From the NCBI GenBank assembly GCA_947259075.1, contig CAMYKQ010000041.1, positions 1-41,078 of the forward strand: a stretch of DNA of 41,078 nucleotides. The letters run 5' to 3'. Below, piece by piece: positions 1 to 9,746 of the stretch. The first letter of the stretch is position 1. Each line of letters opens with the position of its first letter. This DNA is from an uncultured Gammaproteobacteria bacterium. Lineage in GTDB: Bacteria > Pseudomonadota > Gammaproteobacteria > DRLM01. The translations under genes and the position numbers were made by a program. Under the pieces are notes generated by a model. The model was not told the DNA's origin and did no database searches. It saw only the letters and a program-made list of their open reading frames with translations.

Positions 1-162
1 AGTGAGACTGCGGTACCTGTCGGCCACAGCGACGCAGTACCGGCACGTGATGCATCACCTGCATCCCCATGCTTATGCCCGAAATGCAAACAGGGCCGCT
101 TGATCGTCATCGTCACCCTGTTACCCCGGCGACGAACGGAGTCAACCATCATGAACCACTGA
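1..162 (+). pseudogene. Possible C-terminal remnant of an IS91-type transposase (partial)
   Basis: An open frame runs in from the window edge and stops at 160-162. Its last residues contain a CPKC pair followed by a Gly/Leu-rich strand and a basic tail (LLPRRRTE). From memory this resembles the extreme C-terminus of IS91-family (Y2) transposases, which often end with a Cys pair and a short hydrophobic strand. Only about 53 codons are visible and no catalytic part is in the window, so the call is weak. Its position directly before an integron cassette fits mobile DNA. It could also be the end of an unrelated zinc-ribbon protein. Confidence 0.35.
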
Positions 163-451
163 ACCACATCGATACCGGCTGATATTCAAACGAGGCGACA
201 GACCTCGGGGCTCCCCTTGTCCAGGCGCCTGAAAAACCGTTGATTGTGTTTGATTCAGACCACAGAAAAAGCGAGGAGACCCGGTAAAAATCAGATCAGC
301 GGCTCACTGACCGATTGAAAATCACCAAATGGCTTGGACTTCCCAAGCCTGCCAAAATACAATCCCCTATATATCGGGCAGCCGTGGCGACGCGGCTTAG
401 TTCAACAGACATTTATACGCCATGCGCGGCACAGCGCATAAATGCTTAGAT
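163..451. other. Non-coding stretch between transposase-like tail and integron cassette
   Basis: No credible gene is seen. The piece near 386-404 (gcggcttagttcaac) resembles the left part of the 3' half of an attC site, but no complete core site follows it. The segment may hold the end of the insertion sequence and a damaged recombination site. Confidence 0.4.
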
Positions 452-452
452 G

Positions 453-1361
453 TTATGCGGCAGCGAATTCGTTGCTTGTTCAGATAAAAGGGCCACACAT
501 GTGAGATGGGCTGTCGAAATTCAAAAGACAGGTTTGGAGAAAAGAAATCTCTCTGATCTGCTGAATGGCTTGGGATTCAAACTTGTTGAGGGAATAGAGT
601 TTCCGGCATTGGCATCACCGGAAATCGACACATGCGCTACAGCAGCAGATGCATTCGAAAAGGCCAAGGCAGTGAGAGCAGCGTTTAAAGGGCCTACACA
701 AACAGATCCAGAATTCGCACTAGGTTCAGTTATAGATTACTCAAGCAGCCCACCGCGGCGACACGCGTTTCTTGAAGTCGATTCGTGCGTTATGACAATG
801 TCGGCGGGGAATGTCACCATAAGTATATCTCCTCCCAAGGGATTGCCCCCCGCTGAATTGGAACGTTGGACAGCGGAATACGAAGAGAAACAGTATCAGG
901 CGAAATTGGAGCGCCAGCGCTCGAAGCTCGAACCCGCTTTCTTCAGTTCGAGAGCAGCGAAAGCTATAGAGCTACTTGCTACTGATGGGCCATCTGCTGA
1001 AATCATCTACAAAATATACGAACTCGCTGAAGGACACCCGGAAGAACGAGCCGATTTCCATCGGCAGTTCGGAATATCACGGGAACAATTCAATCGTTTT
1101 AAGGACGCTGTGCACAATCCATCTGTTACTGGTGATTGGGCGCGGCACGCGTACCACGACACGCCGAAAACTCTGGACCCCATGACAAAGAGTGAGGCAG
1201 AAACATTTGTTCGAGACATTGCTGCCAAATGGTTAAGAACACTTCAGACGAAGCAGTCACAAGAAGGCGCATCAAATGACTGATATGCCGCATAACACGG
1301 CGCTCAACCTGACTCGCTACGTCGGCGCTTCGCGCCTCGTAGCTCGCAGGTTAGCTTTGCG
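453..1361 (+). mobile_element. Complete integron gene cassette
   Basis: The boundaries are diagnostic. A core site GTTATGC lies at 452-458, with crossover after G452, so the cassette starts with TTATGC. Its own attC begins with GCATAAC at 1290-1296, the exact reverse complement of GTTATGC. This is expected because the two halves are joined in the free circular cassette. The attC ends in GTTGGGT at 1361-1367, which matches the GTTRRRY core consensus. One gene fills the cassette in the usual orientation, reading towards the attC. No integrase gene is in the window. Confidence 0.75.
501..1283 (+). CDS. Integron cassette protein of unknown function
   Basis: Unrecognised soluble protein of about 260 residues. 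The frame is open from an ATG at 450, but that codon lies across the cassette recombination boundary (452/453) and cannot belong to the mobile gene. The first in-frame start inside the cassette is GTG 501, giving a product beginning VRWAVEIQKTG. There is no signal peptide or membrane segment. The middle is rich in charged residues (PAELERWTAEYEEKQYQAKLERQR, shown here only as residues near 115-140 of the product) and likely helical. The C-terminal third resembles a small helical domain. The gene stops six bases before the attC, typical spacing for a cassette. I cannot assign a function. Cassette genes often encode adaptive or stability functions, but that is general knowledge and not evidence here. 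Confidence 0.6.
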   Translation: MRWAVEIQKTGLEKRNLSDLLNGLGFKLVEGIEFPALASPEIDTCATAADAFEKAKAVRAAFKGPTQTDPEFALGSVIDYSSSPPRRHAFLEVDSCVMTMSAGNVTISISPPKGLPPAELERWTAEYEEKQYQAKLERQRSKLEPAFFSSRAAKAIELLATDGPSAEIIYKIYELAEGHPEERADFHRQFGISREQFNRFKDAVHNPSVTGDWARHAYHDTPKTLDPMTKSEAETFVRDIAAKWLRTLQTKQSQEGASND

Positions 1362-1367
1362 TTGGGT
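1290..1367 (+). repeat. attC recombination site
   Basis: The site has outer cores GCATAAC (1290-1296) and GTTGGGT (1361-1367). The inner arms are GCTCAACCTG (1302-1311) and CAGGTTAGC (1347-1355), which pair except for one extra C in the left arm, the usual extrahelical base that sets strand polarity. Further arms CGCTACG/CGTAGC and an inner GGCGC-TTC-GCGCC hairpin complete the folded structure. Length is 78 bp. Confidence 0.78.
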
Positions 1368-1387
1368 TTCAAAATAAGAATCATCGA

Positions 1388-1606
1388 ATGGAATTTCGTC
1401 TGTACTACAGAGGTCCGCTGAAATCGAACGGAAACGTTAAGCATAAGCACGCCATTCGGGAGCAAATTCACAGCCAACTAAAACAGTTGTGGCACCAGAA
1501 GCCGCTTTCCGACCTGAAAGACAAGCTGTTAAGTGGTCAACATGAACTTGGATGCATTCGTCCCTTAGAAGGTTTCGTGTTTGCGCCACTCGTGCAAGTG
1601 CAGTAG
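1388..1606 (+). pseudogene. Truncated second cassette gene
   Basis: A 72-codon frame starts 20 bases after the core site at 1361-1367, as expected for the first gene of a following cassette. The N-terminus (MEFRLYYRGPLKSNG, then KHAIREQIHSQLKQLW) resembles, from memory, a family of roughly 190-residue hypothetical proteins. Here the frame ends just after FAPLV, at a stop within the REP-like palindrome at 1605. No matching attC start (ACCCAAC) is found downstream. The cassette therefore appears to have lost its 3' part. Confidence 0.5.
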
Positions 1607-1632
1607 GGCGGAAGCCCGAAGGGTGTTCCGCC
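1607..1632. repeat. REP-like palindrome
   Basis: Arms GGCGGAA (1607-1613) and TTCCGCC (1626-1632) enclose an inner CCC-GAA-GGG hairpin. It marks the exact end of cassette homology and supplies the stop codon of the truncated gene just before it. The form is like dispersed extragenic palindromes of proteobacteria. Confidence 0.5.
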
Positions 1633-1732
1633 GCATGGTCGCCAGCACCGTAGGCTGCAATCACTAAAAGACATTGTGCCGACTGACTACAGCCTCCACC
1701 CTCAACAAAGCTTCCTTGTAATTCGCTCCCAC

Positions 1733-1793
1733 AAAAAAATCGGCCGACCCGGCACCGTGGCTTTTTGTTTGCCACGGCCCCGAGCCGGCCGAT
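1733..1793 (-). terminator. Rho-independent terminator of the carbonic anhydrase gene
   Basis: On the minus strand a long nested hairpin is followed by seven T. The outer arms are ATCGGCCGG and its partner ending CGGCCGAT. The inner arms are CCGTGGC/GCCACGG. It lies 35 bases past the stop of the upstream minus-strand gene. Confidence 0.8.
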
Positions 1794-1827
1794 CACTCAC
1801 GAAGGGATCGCTTGCGCGAACCTCGGT

Positions 1828-2688
1828 TTATTTCTTGATGTTGGACAACAGCGCCTTGTTCACGACCAGTTTGCGCACGCCGTGGGCGTGGTCTTCGCTG
1901 AACTCGTTGTTCTTGCACCATTCACCCACGGTGTTGATGTTGAGCTTGGCGCATTGGGGACGCACGCTCCAGGTGACTTGCAGCGGCGAGCAGGACTTGG
2001 CGTCGTACTTGGGGCCGGTGGTGGAGCCGAGGAACTCGACGGGTTTGCCGGTGTTGGTTGGCAGCGCCTTGGGCTGATGCAGGCCGTTGGCCATATTGCC
2101 GTCGTAGTCCAGCGTGTTGAAGTCGAGCGCGCTGTCGTCGTTGACCAGAGTGAACACCTGGGTCTCGACGCGCAGGTCGGGATTGGCGCAAGTGTCGGAG
2201 AGACACGAACCCAGACCCTTGCCCGGCTTCACATCGCAGGAGCTGTGGACCCAATGCACTTCAATGGTGTCGCCCGGTTTTAGCTCGCCGTGCTCGCCCT
2301 TACAAATGGCTTCCTTGGTGGGCGCCATCTCGGCCGCGGACAGCTCCTTGCTGATGTTGCACTGATAACCGCTCTCGAAGCCGTGGCCGTCGCCGTCACC
2401 GGCGTAGATCGAGAAGGCGGCCGCCTTGTGCTCGGCGTTTTTGTGGAAGTGGATATTGCACAGATTCATCTCGGTGGAGGGCGGCGCCATGGCGAACTTG
2501 CGCTTGTTTTCCCCCGCCAGACTGTCGATATCACGCGGCGTCTGCGGGCCGAAGCCCTCGCACACCGCGCCCGACATATGCTCCGCGCCGTGGCCTTTAC
2601 CATGTTTGTCATCACTCGCGACCCCATTCGCGGAGATCACACCCATCGCCAAGACGGCGAATATCTGACTCTTAACTCCGAATTTCAT
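1828..2688 (-). CDS. Delta-class carbonic anhydrase, periplasmic
   Basis: Reversible hydration of CO2 to bicarbonate in the periplasm. The 286-residue product has a signal peptide (about residues 1-25, ending NGVAS) and a short His-rich linker (KHGKGHGAEH). Two segments then match the delta carbonic anhydrases first known from diatoms: GFGPQTPRDI (45-54) and NLCNIHFHKNAEH (75-87). His80, His82 and His87 are the likely zinc ligands. Eight or more Cys residues in the mature part suggest disulphides, which fits an exported enzyme. The start is supported by AGGGAG ten bases upstream. The gene stands alone with its own terminator and hemF diverges from it. A periplasmic anhydrase would aid inorganic carbon supply or pH control, but no carboxysome or RuBisCO genes are visible here. 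Confidence 0.82.
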   Translation of the reverse strand: MKFGVKSQIFAVLAMGVISANGVASDDKHGKGHGAEHMSGAVCEGFGPQTPRDIDSLAGENKRKFAMAPPSTEMNLCNIHFHKNAEHKAAAFSIYAGDGDGHGFESGYQCNISKELSAAEMAPTKEAICKGEHGELKPGDTIEVHWVHSSCDVKPGKGLGSCLSDTCANPDLRVETQVFTLVNDDSALDFNTLDYDGNMANGLHQPKALPTNTGKPVEFLGSTTGPKYDAKSCSPLQVTWSVRPQCAKLNINTVGEWCKNNEFSEDHAHGVRKLVVNKALLSNIKK

Positions 2689-4264
<1,576 letters not shown>

Positions 4265-4383
4265 ACTAGACTTGTCTGCATATGGCACAAGGAAATGCGC
4301 GGACGAATACAGGCCGGCCGGCTGGGCGGTCTTCCCTCTGGCGGCGCCTTCAGCACCGCCGCCGTCAATGCAAGGAGTAACTT

Positions 4384-5430
4384 ATGAAACTCAAACACCC
4401 CCTCATTTTCAGCAGCATTTTATCGGGCCTGCTCGGCGCCAGCCTCGCGGCGCAGGCCTTCGAGGCCCTGCCTGAAAAGGCGCCGGCCCCGGCCGACAAC
4501 CCCATCACCGAGGCCAAGGTCGAGCTGGGCAAACAATTGTTCTTCGACCCGCGGCTGTCGGTGGACGGCACGGTGTCCTGCAACTCCTGTCATAACGTCA
4601 TGAGCAGCGGCACCGACAACCGCCCGGTGTCCGTGGGCGTCGCCGGTCAAAAGGGCGGACGCAGCGCCCCCACGGTGTGGAACGCCGCCTTCCTCACCGC
4701 GCAATTCTGGGACGGCCGCGCCGCTACGCTGGAAGATCAAGCCAAGGGCCCCATCCTCAACCCCATCGAGATGGGCATGCCTTCGGCGGAAATGGCGGTG
4801 GAGCGCATCAAGGCCATCCCCGAATACCGGGCGCAATTCGCCAAGGCCTTCGGTGGTGACGATCCCGTCACCTACGACAACATCGCCAAGGCCATCGCCA
4901 CCTATGAGCGCACCCTGATCACCCCCAACAGCGCCTTCGATCGCTTCATCAAGGGCGATAAAAAGGCCTTGTCCGCCGAGGCGCAGCGCGGCATGCAGCT
5001 AGTGGAAAGCGTGGGCTGCACCGCCTGCCATAACGGCGCCAATTTCGCCGGACCCACCAACCTGCCCGTGGGCCAGGGTTTCTATCAGAAATTCCCCGCC
5101 TTCACCGACAACGCCTATGTCAGCAAATATAACTTCATGGATGACACCGGCCGCCACGAAGCCACCAAGGATGAAGCGGACAAGTTCATGTGGCGGGTGC
5201 CGACCTGGCGCAACGTCGCCTTGACCGCGCCCTACTTTCACAACGGCTCCGTCGCCACCCTTGATGAAGCGGTGCGAGTGATGGCGAAAACACAGCTCGA
5301 CAAAGATCTGGGCGAGGCGCAGGTAAGAGACATCGTCGCCTTCCTCAACAGCCTCACCGGCGAGTTCCCGCAGCAGAGCATGGTGCGGCTGCCGACGACG
5401 CCCAATAATTCGACGTTTGCCACCAAGTAA
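4384..5430 (+). CDS. Di-haem cytochrome c peroxidase (CcpA/MauG family)
   Basis: Periplasmic enzyme that reduces H2O2 to water with electrons from cytochrome c. A signal peptide (residues 1-25, AAQA) is followed by two c-haem sites, CNSCH (66-70) and CTACH (212-216), spaced as in bacterial di-haem peroxidases. WDGRAATLEDQAKGPI, NPIEMGM and the C-terminal WRVPTWRNVALTAPYFHNG are typical family segments. Length 348 fits. The start has AAGGAG eight bases upstream. An intrinsic terminator follows at 5458. MauG-like enzymes share this fold, so a different oxidation role cannot be excluded, but no mau or other substrate-protein genes are nearby. Confidence 0.9.
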   Translation: MKLKHPLIFSSILSGLLGASLAAQAFEALPEKAPAPADNPITEAKVELGKQLFFDPRLSVDGTVSCNSCHNVMSSGTDNRPVSVGVAGQKGGRSAPTVWNAAFLTAQFWDGRAATLEDQAKGPILNPIEMGMPSAEMAVERIKAIPEYRAQFAKAFGGDDPVTYDNIAKAIATYERTLITPNSAFDRFIKGDKKALSAEAQRGMQLVESVGCTACHNGANFAGPTNLPVGQGFYQKFPAFTDNAYVSKYNFMDDTGRHEATKDEADKFMWRVPTWRNVALTAPYFHNGSVATLDEAVRVMAKTQLDKDLGEAQVRDIVAFLNSLTGEFPQQSMVRLPTTPNNSTFATK

Positions 5431-5457
5431 TCAAAAAAATTCTTTTGCTCTACTCCA

Positions 5458-5483
5458 AGCGCCCGCTCATGGGCGCTTTTTTT
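5458..5483 (+). terminator. Rho-independent terminator after the peroxidase gene
   Basis: AGCGCCC and GGGCGCT pair around a six-base loop, followed by seven T. It lies between convergent genes and may also slow transcription arriving from apaH. Confidence 0.85.
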
Positions 5484-5511
5484 CGCCCGATTTTTACGGC
5501 GGGCCGCGGAC

Positions 5512-6342
5512 TCAATCCTCGCCGGGCGCGCAAACACCCTTGCAGGCAACGCTGAACCACCGCGCATCATCGAGACGCAAGGCGCTGAGCGCGCCGCCCC
5601 AGATACATCCCGTGTCTAGACAATACACGCCGCCGCTTGCATACCGGCCGAGGGTGGACCAATGACCGAAGATTATTTTTAAATCCGCGCTGCGCCGCCC
5701 CGCCACCTCGAACCACGGCAACTGTCCAGCGGCTTGCGCGCCCGGCTGACCTTTATAATCCAGATCCATGGCGCCGGCGGCATCACAATAACGCAGACGC
5801 GTGAGACTATTGGTGATGAAACGCAAGCGTTCCCAGCCTTGCAGCTCATCACGCCAGCGCGCGGGTTCGGCGCCGTACATCTCTTGAAAAAACGCGATGG
5901 CATCGCCGCCGCGCAACACCCGCTCCATTTCCGCGGCGCAGGCTTGCGCCGTGGCCAAATCCCATTGCGGCGGCAGACCCGCATGCACCAGCGTATAACC
6001 CAAATCCGCGTCGTGATGCAGCAAGGGCCGCTGCCGCAACCAATCCAGCAGACTCTCGCGGTCATCAGCCGCCAAGACATCCATGAAGCTGTCTTTAGGC
6101 CGCAGCGTGGCCGCGCCGCTGGCCACGGCGAGCAAATGCAGATCGTGATTACCGAGCACCGTCACCGCGCGCGCGCCCAAGTCCCGCACGAAACGCAGCA
6201 CTTCCACGGACTGCGTGCCGCGATTGACCAGATCACCGGTGAACCATACCCTGTCGCGCTCGGGTGAAAATTGAATCGCGTCGAACAGCGCGAGCAGTTC
6301 GTCGAAGCAGCCTTGAATGTCGCCTATTGCGTAAATGGACAT
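5512..6342 (-). CDS. apaH: Symmetrical bis(5'-nucleosyl)-tetraphosphatase
   Basis: Hydrolyses Ap4A to two ADP, controlling alarmone-like dinucleotides and removing Np4 caps from RNA. The 276-residue product has the metallophosphatase signature blocks: GDIQGC with Asp8 (residues 7-12), GDLVNRG (about 36-42) and GNHDLHLLA (about 64-72). Later ApaH-type segments include the VHAGLPPQWD stretch and IFGHWSTLG. It converges with the peroxidase gene. In enterobacteria apaH follows ksgA-apaG, but neither is adjacent here, so it appears to be a single-gene unit. The start ATG is directly followed by the core fold, so no alternative start is likely. Confidence 0.95.
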   Translation of the reverse strand: MSIYAIGDIQGCFDELLALFDAIQFSPERDRVWFTGDLVNRGTQSVEVLRFVRDLGARAVTVLGNHDLHLLAVASGAATLRPKDSFMDVLAADDRESLLDWLRQRPLLHHDADLGYTLVHAGLPPQWDLATAQACAAEMERVLRGGDAIAFFQEMYGAEPARWRDELQGWERLRFITNSLTRLRYCDAAGAMDLDYKGQPGAQAAGQLPWFEVAGRRSADLKIIFGHWSTLGRYASGGVYCLDTGCIWGGALSALRLDDARWFSVACKGVCAPGED

Positions 6343-6488
6343 GTCTTAGAATTTGTCATATGGCTCATAGAAAACAGAGAGCCCAGGTGATACTTCATTG
6401 GGAAAAGGCCTCTGGTAGCCATGATTCACGGTAAGTAACCAGTTGGTGCATGGCATTAGCTCGCCATTTTAACCTCGCCTGTCATTCA

Positions 6489-6836
6489 TTAGTAATAGGG
6501 TGAGACCGTAATAGACTGTAACGTTGTCCAATCCCCGCTACACCCAGAACTGTTTAATATTTCAAGCCTAACCTTCGTCTTACTCATAAGGGCCGCTAAC
6601 GCTGCGGCATATGCTTCTTTGGAGCCTGGATTATTTAGGTTAAGTTTGAAATTAGTGGTGCCACACTGATTACTGCTTTCTACGGTTATCAGAACATGGC
6701 CTTTCTGATTCTGATCTTCAAACACATACGGACGTATCTGAGTAATAAAGGTCGGTGCTGTTGTGGGTTCCGCATACGTTTGAGACGACAATAAGCCAAC
6801 AAACAATAAACTCATTACTAAATATGCATTTTTCAT
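6489..6836 (-). CDS. Small secreted protein of unknown function
   Basis: Product of 115 residues with a signal peptide (MKNAYLVMSLLFVGLLSSQTYA). The remaining 93 residues form one small domain with two Cys (in SNQCGTTNF and SSGCSGDW), likely a disulphide, and alternating hydrophobic beta-strand patterns. A longer frame exists upstream, but GGAGGAA eight bases before ATG 6836 decides the start. The composition is poorer in G+C than the neighbours. It follows dtd on the same strand after 115 bp and could be co-transcribed or separate. I recognise no family with confidence. The pattern is reminiscent of small periplasmic DUF proteins of marine gammaproteobacteria. Confidence 0.7.
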   Translation of the reverse strand: MKNAYLVMSLLFVGLLSSQTYAEPTTAPTFITQIRPYVFEDQNQKGHVLITVESSNQCGTTNFKLNLNNPGSKEAYAAALAALMSKTKVRLEILNSSGCSGDWTTLQSITVSPYY

Positions 6837-6951
6837 TACATTATTCCTCCCCGTTTTGCACACGAAAAATCGACAACTCACTACGAACATTGCCAATCAA
6901 AATATTCATAGAACACGCTTCATTTTTTCCGTTACACGCCAGTATCGCCAT

Positions 6952-7398
6952 CTACCCCGGCGGCACGCGCAAATGAAACGTCACCGGCCCGTCGTTGGTG
7001 AGACTGACTTGCATGTCGGCGCCGAAGCGGCCGGTGGCGACGCGGGAATAAGCAGCGCGCGTTTGCGCCATCAGATAATTAAACAAGCGCTCGCCCTCGC
7101 CCGGCGCGGCGGCGGGGGTGAAGCTGGGGCGCAGTCCCTTGCGGGTGCCGGCGGCGAGGGTGAATTGCGGCACCAGCAATAACTCGCCATCGATGTCGCG
7201 CAAGCTCAAATTCATTTTGCCCTCGGCATCGGCGAAGACGCGGTAGTCGAGCAGGCGCGCGGATAAACGTTCGGCCTGCGCCTCGCCGTCGCCGCGCTCC
7301 ACCCCCACCAGCACCAGCAGACCGCGGCCGATGGCGGCCACGCGTTCATCCGCGACGCGCACCTCCGCCGCGCTGACTCGCTGCAATAATCCGATCAC
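6952..7398 (-). CDS. dtd: D-aminoacyl-tRNA deacylase
   Basis: Removes D-amino acids, and glycine from mischarged tRNA-Ala, as translation proofreading in the cytoplasm. The 148-residue product carries the DTD blocks: [12 protein letters not shown] at the N-terminus, [21 protein letters not shown] in the middle (SQ/QFTL motif as PQFTL) and [10 protein letters not shown] near the end, the GPVT-type cross-subunit motif. The frame continues upstream, but GTG 7398 gives the normal family start, V/M-IGLLQRV. This GTG overlaps the pip stop codon (GTGA at 7395-7398), so translation is probably coupled to pip. Confidence 0.93.
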   Translation of the reverse strand: MIGLLQRVSAAEVRVADERVAAIGRGLLVLVGVERGDGEAQAERLSARLLDYRVFADAEGKMNLSLRDIDGELLLVPQFTLAAGTRKGLRPSFTPAAAPGEGERLFNYLMAQTRAAYSRVATGRFGADMQVSLTNDGPVTFHLRVPPG

Positions 7399-8345
7399 CG
7401 CACCCGTTCCGCCATCGCCCGGGTGGCGTTCACCAGCGCGCTGACGATGCCGGGCTCGGTGGCGGAATGCCCCGCGTCGGCGATGATTTTCAATTCGGAC
7501 TCGGGCCAGGCTTGATGCAGACGCCAGGCGTTTTCCACCGGACACACCACGTCGTAACGGCCGTGGACGATGACGCCGGGAATGTTTTTGAGCTTATGGG
7601 CATCACGGATGATTTGCTCGGGCGCGAGGAAACTGTCGTGCATGAAATAGTGGCACTCGATACGCGCGAGGCTCAAGGCGGTGTGCGGATCGCTGAAGTG
7701 ATTAACCACATCGGCCTTGGGCCGCAAGGTGGAGCAACGCCCTTCCCAGGTGGACCACGCCTTGGCGGCGGACATGCGCGCTATTTCGTTGCCGCCGGTG
7801 AGCAGGCGGTAATAGGCACTCACCATATCGCCGCGCTCTTCTTCGGCTATTGGCTTGAGGTAATCTTCCCAGTAATCGGGGAAAATATGATTGGCGCCTT
7901 CTTGATAGAACCAGCGGATCTCCCAGGGCGTACATAAAAAGATGCCGCGCAAGATCAGTCCGCGCACCCGTTCGGGATAAGTCTCGGCATAAACCAGACC
8001 TAAGGTCGAACCCCAAGAACCGCCGAACACCACCCAGCGCTCGATGCCGAGCCGCGTGCGGATGGTTTCCATATCCGCCACTAAATGCGGCGTGGTGTTG
8101 TCACTGAGTTCGGCATGGGGCGTGGAGCGTCCGGCGCCGCGCTGATCGAAGAGCACGATGCGATAGACATTGGGGTCGAAAAAACGGCGGTGATACGGCT
8201 CGCAACCGGCACCCGGCCCGCCATGCACGAACACCACCGGCACACCCTGCGGGTTGCCGCACTCTTCGACATACAAGGTATGCAAGCCATCCACTTTGAA
8301 GTTATGGCTGGCGTAAGATTTAATGTCCGGATACAACGCCGTCAT
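7395..8345 (-). CDS. pip: Prolyl aminopeptidase
   Basis: Alpha/beta-hydrolase that releases N-terminal proline from peptides. The 316-residue product has the oxyanion segment [11 protein letters not shown] (near 38-48), DQRGAGRS, nucleophile elbow GGSWGSTL (Ser near residue 110), catalytic Asp in GRYDVVCP and catalytic His in AGHSATEP. All are characteristic of the proline iminopeptidase family (S33). ATG 8345 is chosen over a TTG six bases upstream because GGGAG sits six bases before it. It lies between the ATP-grasp gene and dtd on one strand and overlaps dtd by four bases. The pip-dtd pairing is common in gammaproteobacteria. Confidence 0.94.
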   Translation of the reverse strand: MTALYPDIKSYASHNFKVDGLHTLYVEECGNPQGVPVVFVHGGPGAGCEPYHRRFFDPNVYRIVLFDQRGAGRSTPHAELSDNTTPHLVADMETIRTRLGIERWVVFGGSWGSTLGLVYAETYPERVRGLILRGIFLCTPWEIRWFYQEGANHIFPDYWEDYLKPIAEEERGDMVSAYYRLLTGGNEIARMSAAKAWSTWEGRCSTLRPKADVVNHFSDPHTALSLARIECHYFMHDSFLAPEQIIRDAHKLKNIPGVIVHGRYDVVCPVENAWRLHQAWPESELKIIADAGHSATEPGIVSALVNATRAMAERVR

Positions 8346-8430
8346 CGTCAACTCCCGAGAAATAGCCCTCCCATCATACCCGCAATGTCAGACAAGGGAA
8401 GCGGCGGCGCACGCTGCGGTTTCTTCAGGC

Positions 8431-9720
8431 TCAACCGGCGCCGATCGCGCCCGGCCCGGGGAAATACACCGGCGCGAACCCGCCGCCGGGGGTGCGGAAA
8501 TTGGTGGCTTGGCCTTGATACAAACGCGCGGCGAATAATTGCACGCGGCTGGCGTAGACATACGCCCGCAGATCGAACTTCAAAGAGGCGTCGGCGCCAT
8601 CGTCCAGTTTGAGCATCCGCTCGCCCGGCGGCGCGTATTCTTGCGCCACGTACGCGCCCGCGAGAATGTCCCGCCATACCCGGCGCGTGAGTTTCTCGCC
8701 GCGATACACCGCCTTGCCGCCGTAACCGCTGGCGGGTTTGAAAAACCAGCGCCGCCGCTCGGCCCATAATTGCGCGGCATTCCCCGCGTCCACCCGCACG
8801 GTGGGCGTAAGCGCGGCCCGCAACACCGCCAGCGCGGCCTCGTCCGCGCCACAAGCGCGCAGTGCCGCCGGGTCACTCAACAAAACGAGGTTGCGTTTAT
8901 CCGCGTACAGCGCGTGGGCGCGCGGATGCGGCGTCACCACCACGGCGCCCGCGCTATAGGCCGCGCGCAAGGCGGCGTGTTCCGGCGCCGCAAAATAAAA
9001 ATCCGTGAGGCGGTTGTAGACCATGTCCAGCCGGCGTCCGGCATGATGCAAGGCGCCGTCACGCCATTCCATGCTGGCGGCATCGGCGATGACGGCCTCG
9101 ATGCCGTGACGCGCGAACAGGCGCTGAAATAAAATAAATTCGGGGTAGAGAAATTGCGTTTCCGGCGCCGCGTCGGCAATCGCCACGCGCAGCAGAGGCG
9201 CCTCGCCGCGCTGACGCCGCCACTCCTCGCGAAACATCATCACGAATTCATCTTCCAGCGCGTCGAGCGCCACCGCGCCCGCCACGGCCCAGGGCCGGCA
9301 GCAGGCGCGCTGAGCGCGGGCGAGCACGGTGTTGAGCAGCGCGCCGCCAGCGTTGGTGTTGATCTCGATGAGCCGCGGCCCGGCGCTGGTGAGGTGAACG
9401 TCGTAACCGAAAAAAACACCGCGCGGACCGGGATTGAAATGGGCGATGGCGGGGGCGGCGGCGAGCACCCGGTCTTGATAGGCGGGCAAGGCCGCCACGG
9501 CCTCCACCGCCCTTACCAAGGCCTGGATGGCCTCGGCCCACCGCGGGGCGGCGAACACCGCTGTATCGGAAAAAAGGTGAGGACGCGTGGTCCTCACCCA
9601 TTGAGAAAAATCCGGGTCGTGCAATTCGCCGGCGAGCGCGCGGGCCAATGCCTCATGATCGACGGTCTTGCAGCGGCAATTCCGATTGAGCGCCTCGGCT
9701 ATCCCGCTCAGCCTTGTCAT
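8431..9720 (-). CDS. ATP-grasp-fold protein of unknown substrate
   Basis: Product of 429 residues, Ala/Arg-rich and soluble. Features suggesting an ATP-grasp ligase-like fold are LIEINTNAGGALLN (about 117-130), MVYNRLTDFYF, ADKRNLVLL and a C-terminal nucleotide-binding stretch WFFKPASGYGGKAVYRGEKL (about 330-350). This is followed by an acidic FDLRAYVY strand resembling a metal/ATP site. These resemble glutathione-synthase-like and circularly permuted ATP-grasp proteins, but I cannot name the substrate. Seven or more Cys are present, including CRCKT near the N-terminus and ACCRP. It is the first gene of a likely operon with pip (85 bp apart) and dtd. A peptide or amino-acid ligation role would fit those neighbours, but that is inference. 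Confidence 0.65.
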   Translation of the reverse strand: MTRLSGIAEALNRNCRCKTVDHEALARALAGELHDPDFSQWVRTTRPHLFSDTAVFAAPRWAEAIQALVRAVEAVAALPAYQDRVLAAAPAIAHFNPGPRGVFFGYDVHLTSAGPRLIEINTNAGGALLNTVLARAQRACCRPWAVAGAVALDALEDEFVMMFREEWRRQRGEAPLLRVAIADAAPETQFLYPEFILFQRLFARHGIEAVIADAASMEWRDGALHHAGRRLDMVYNRLTDFYFAAPEHAALRAAYSAGAVVVTPHPRAHALYADKRNLVLLSDPAALRACGADEAALAVLRAALTPTVRVDAGNAAQLWAERRRWFFKPASGYGGKAVYRGEKLTRRVWRDILAGAYVAQEYAPPGERMLKLDDGADASLKFDLRAYVYASRVQLFAARLYQGQATNFRTPGGGFAPVYFPGPGAIGAG

Positions 9721-9746
9721 GGAGTCAGTCCATGAAACTTAGCGCA

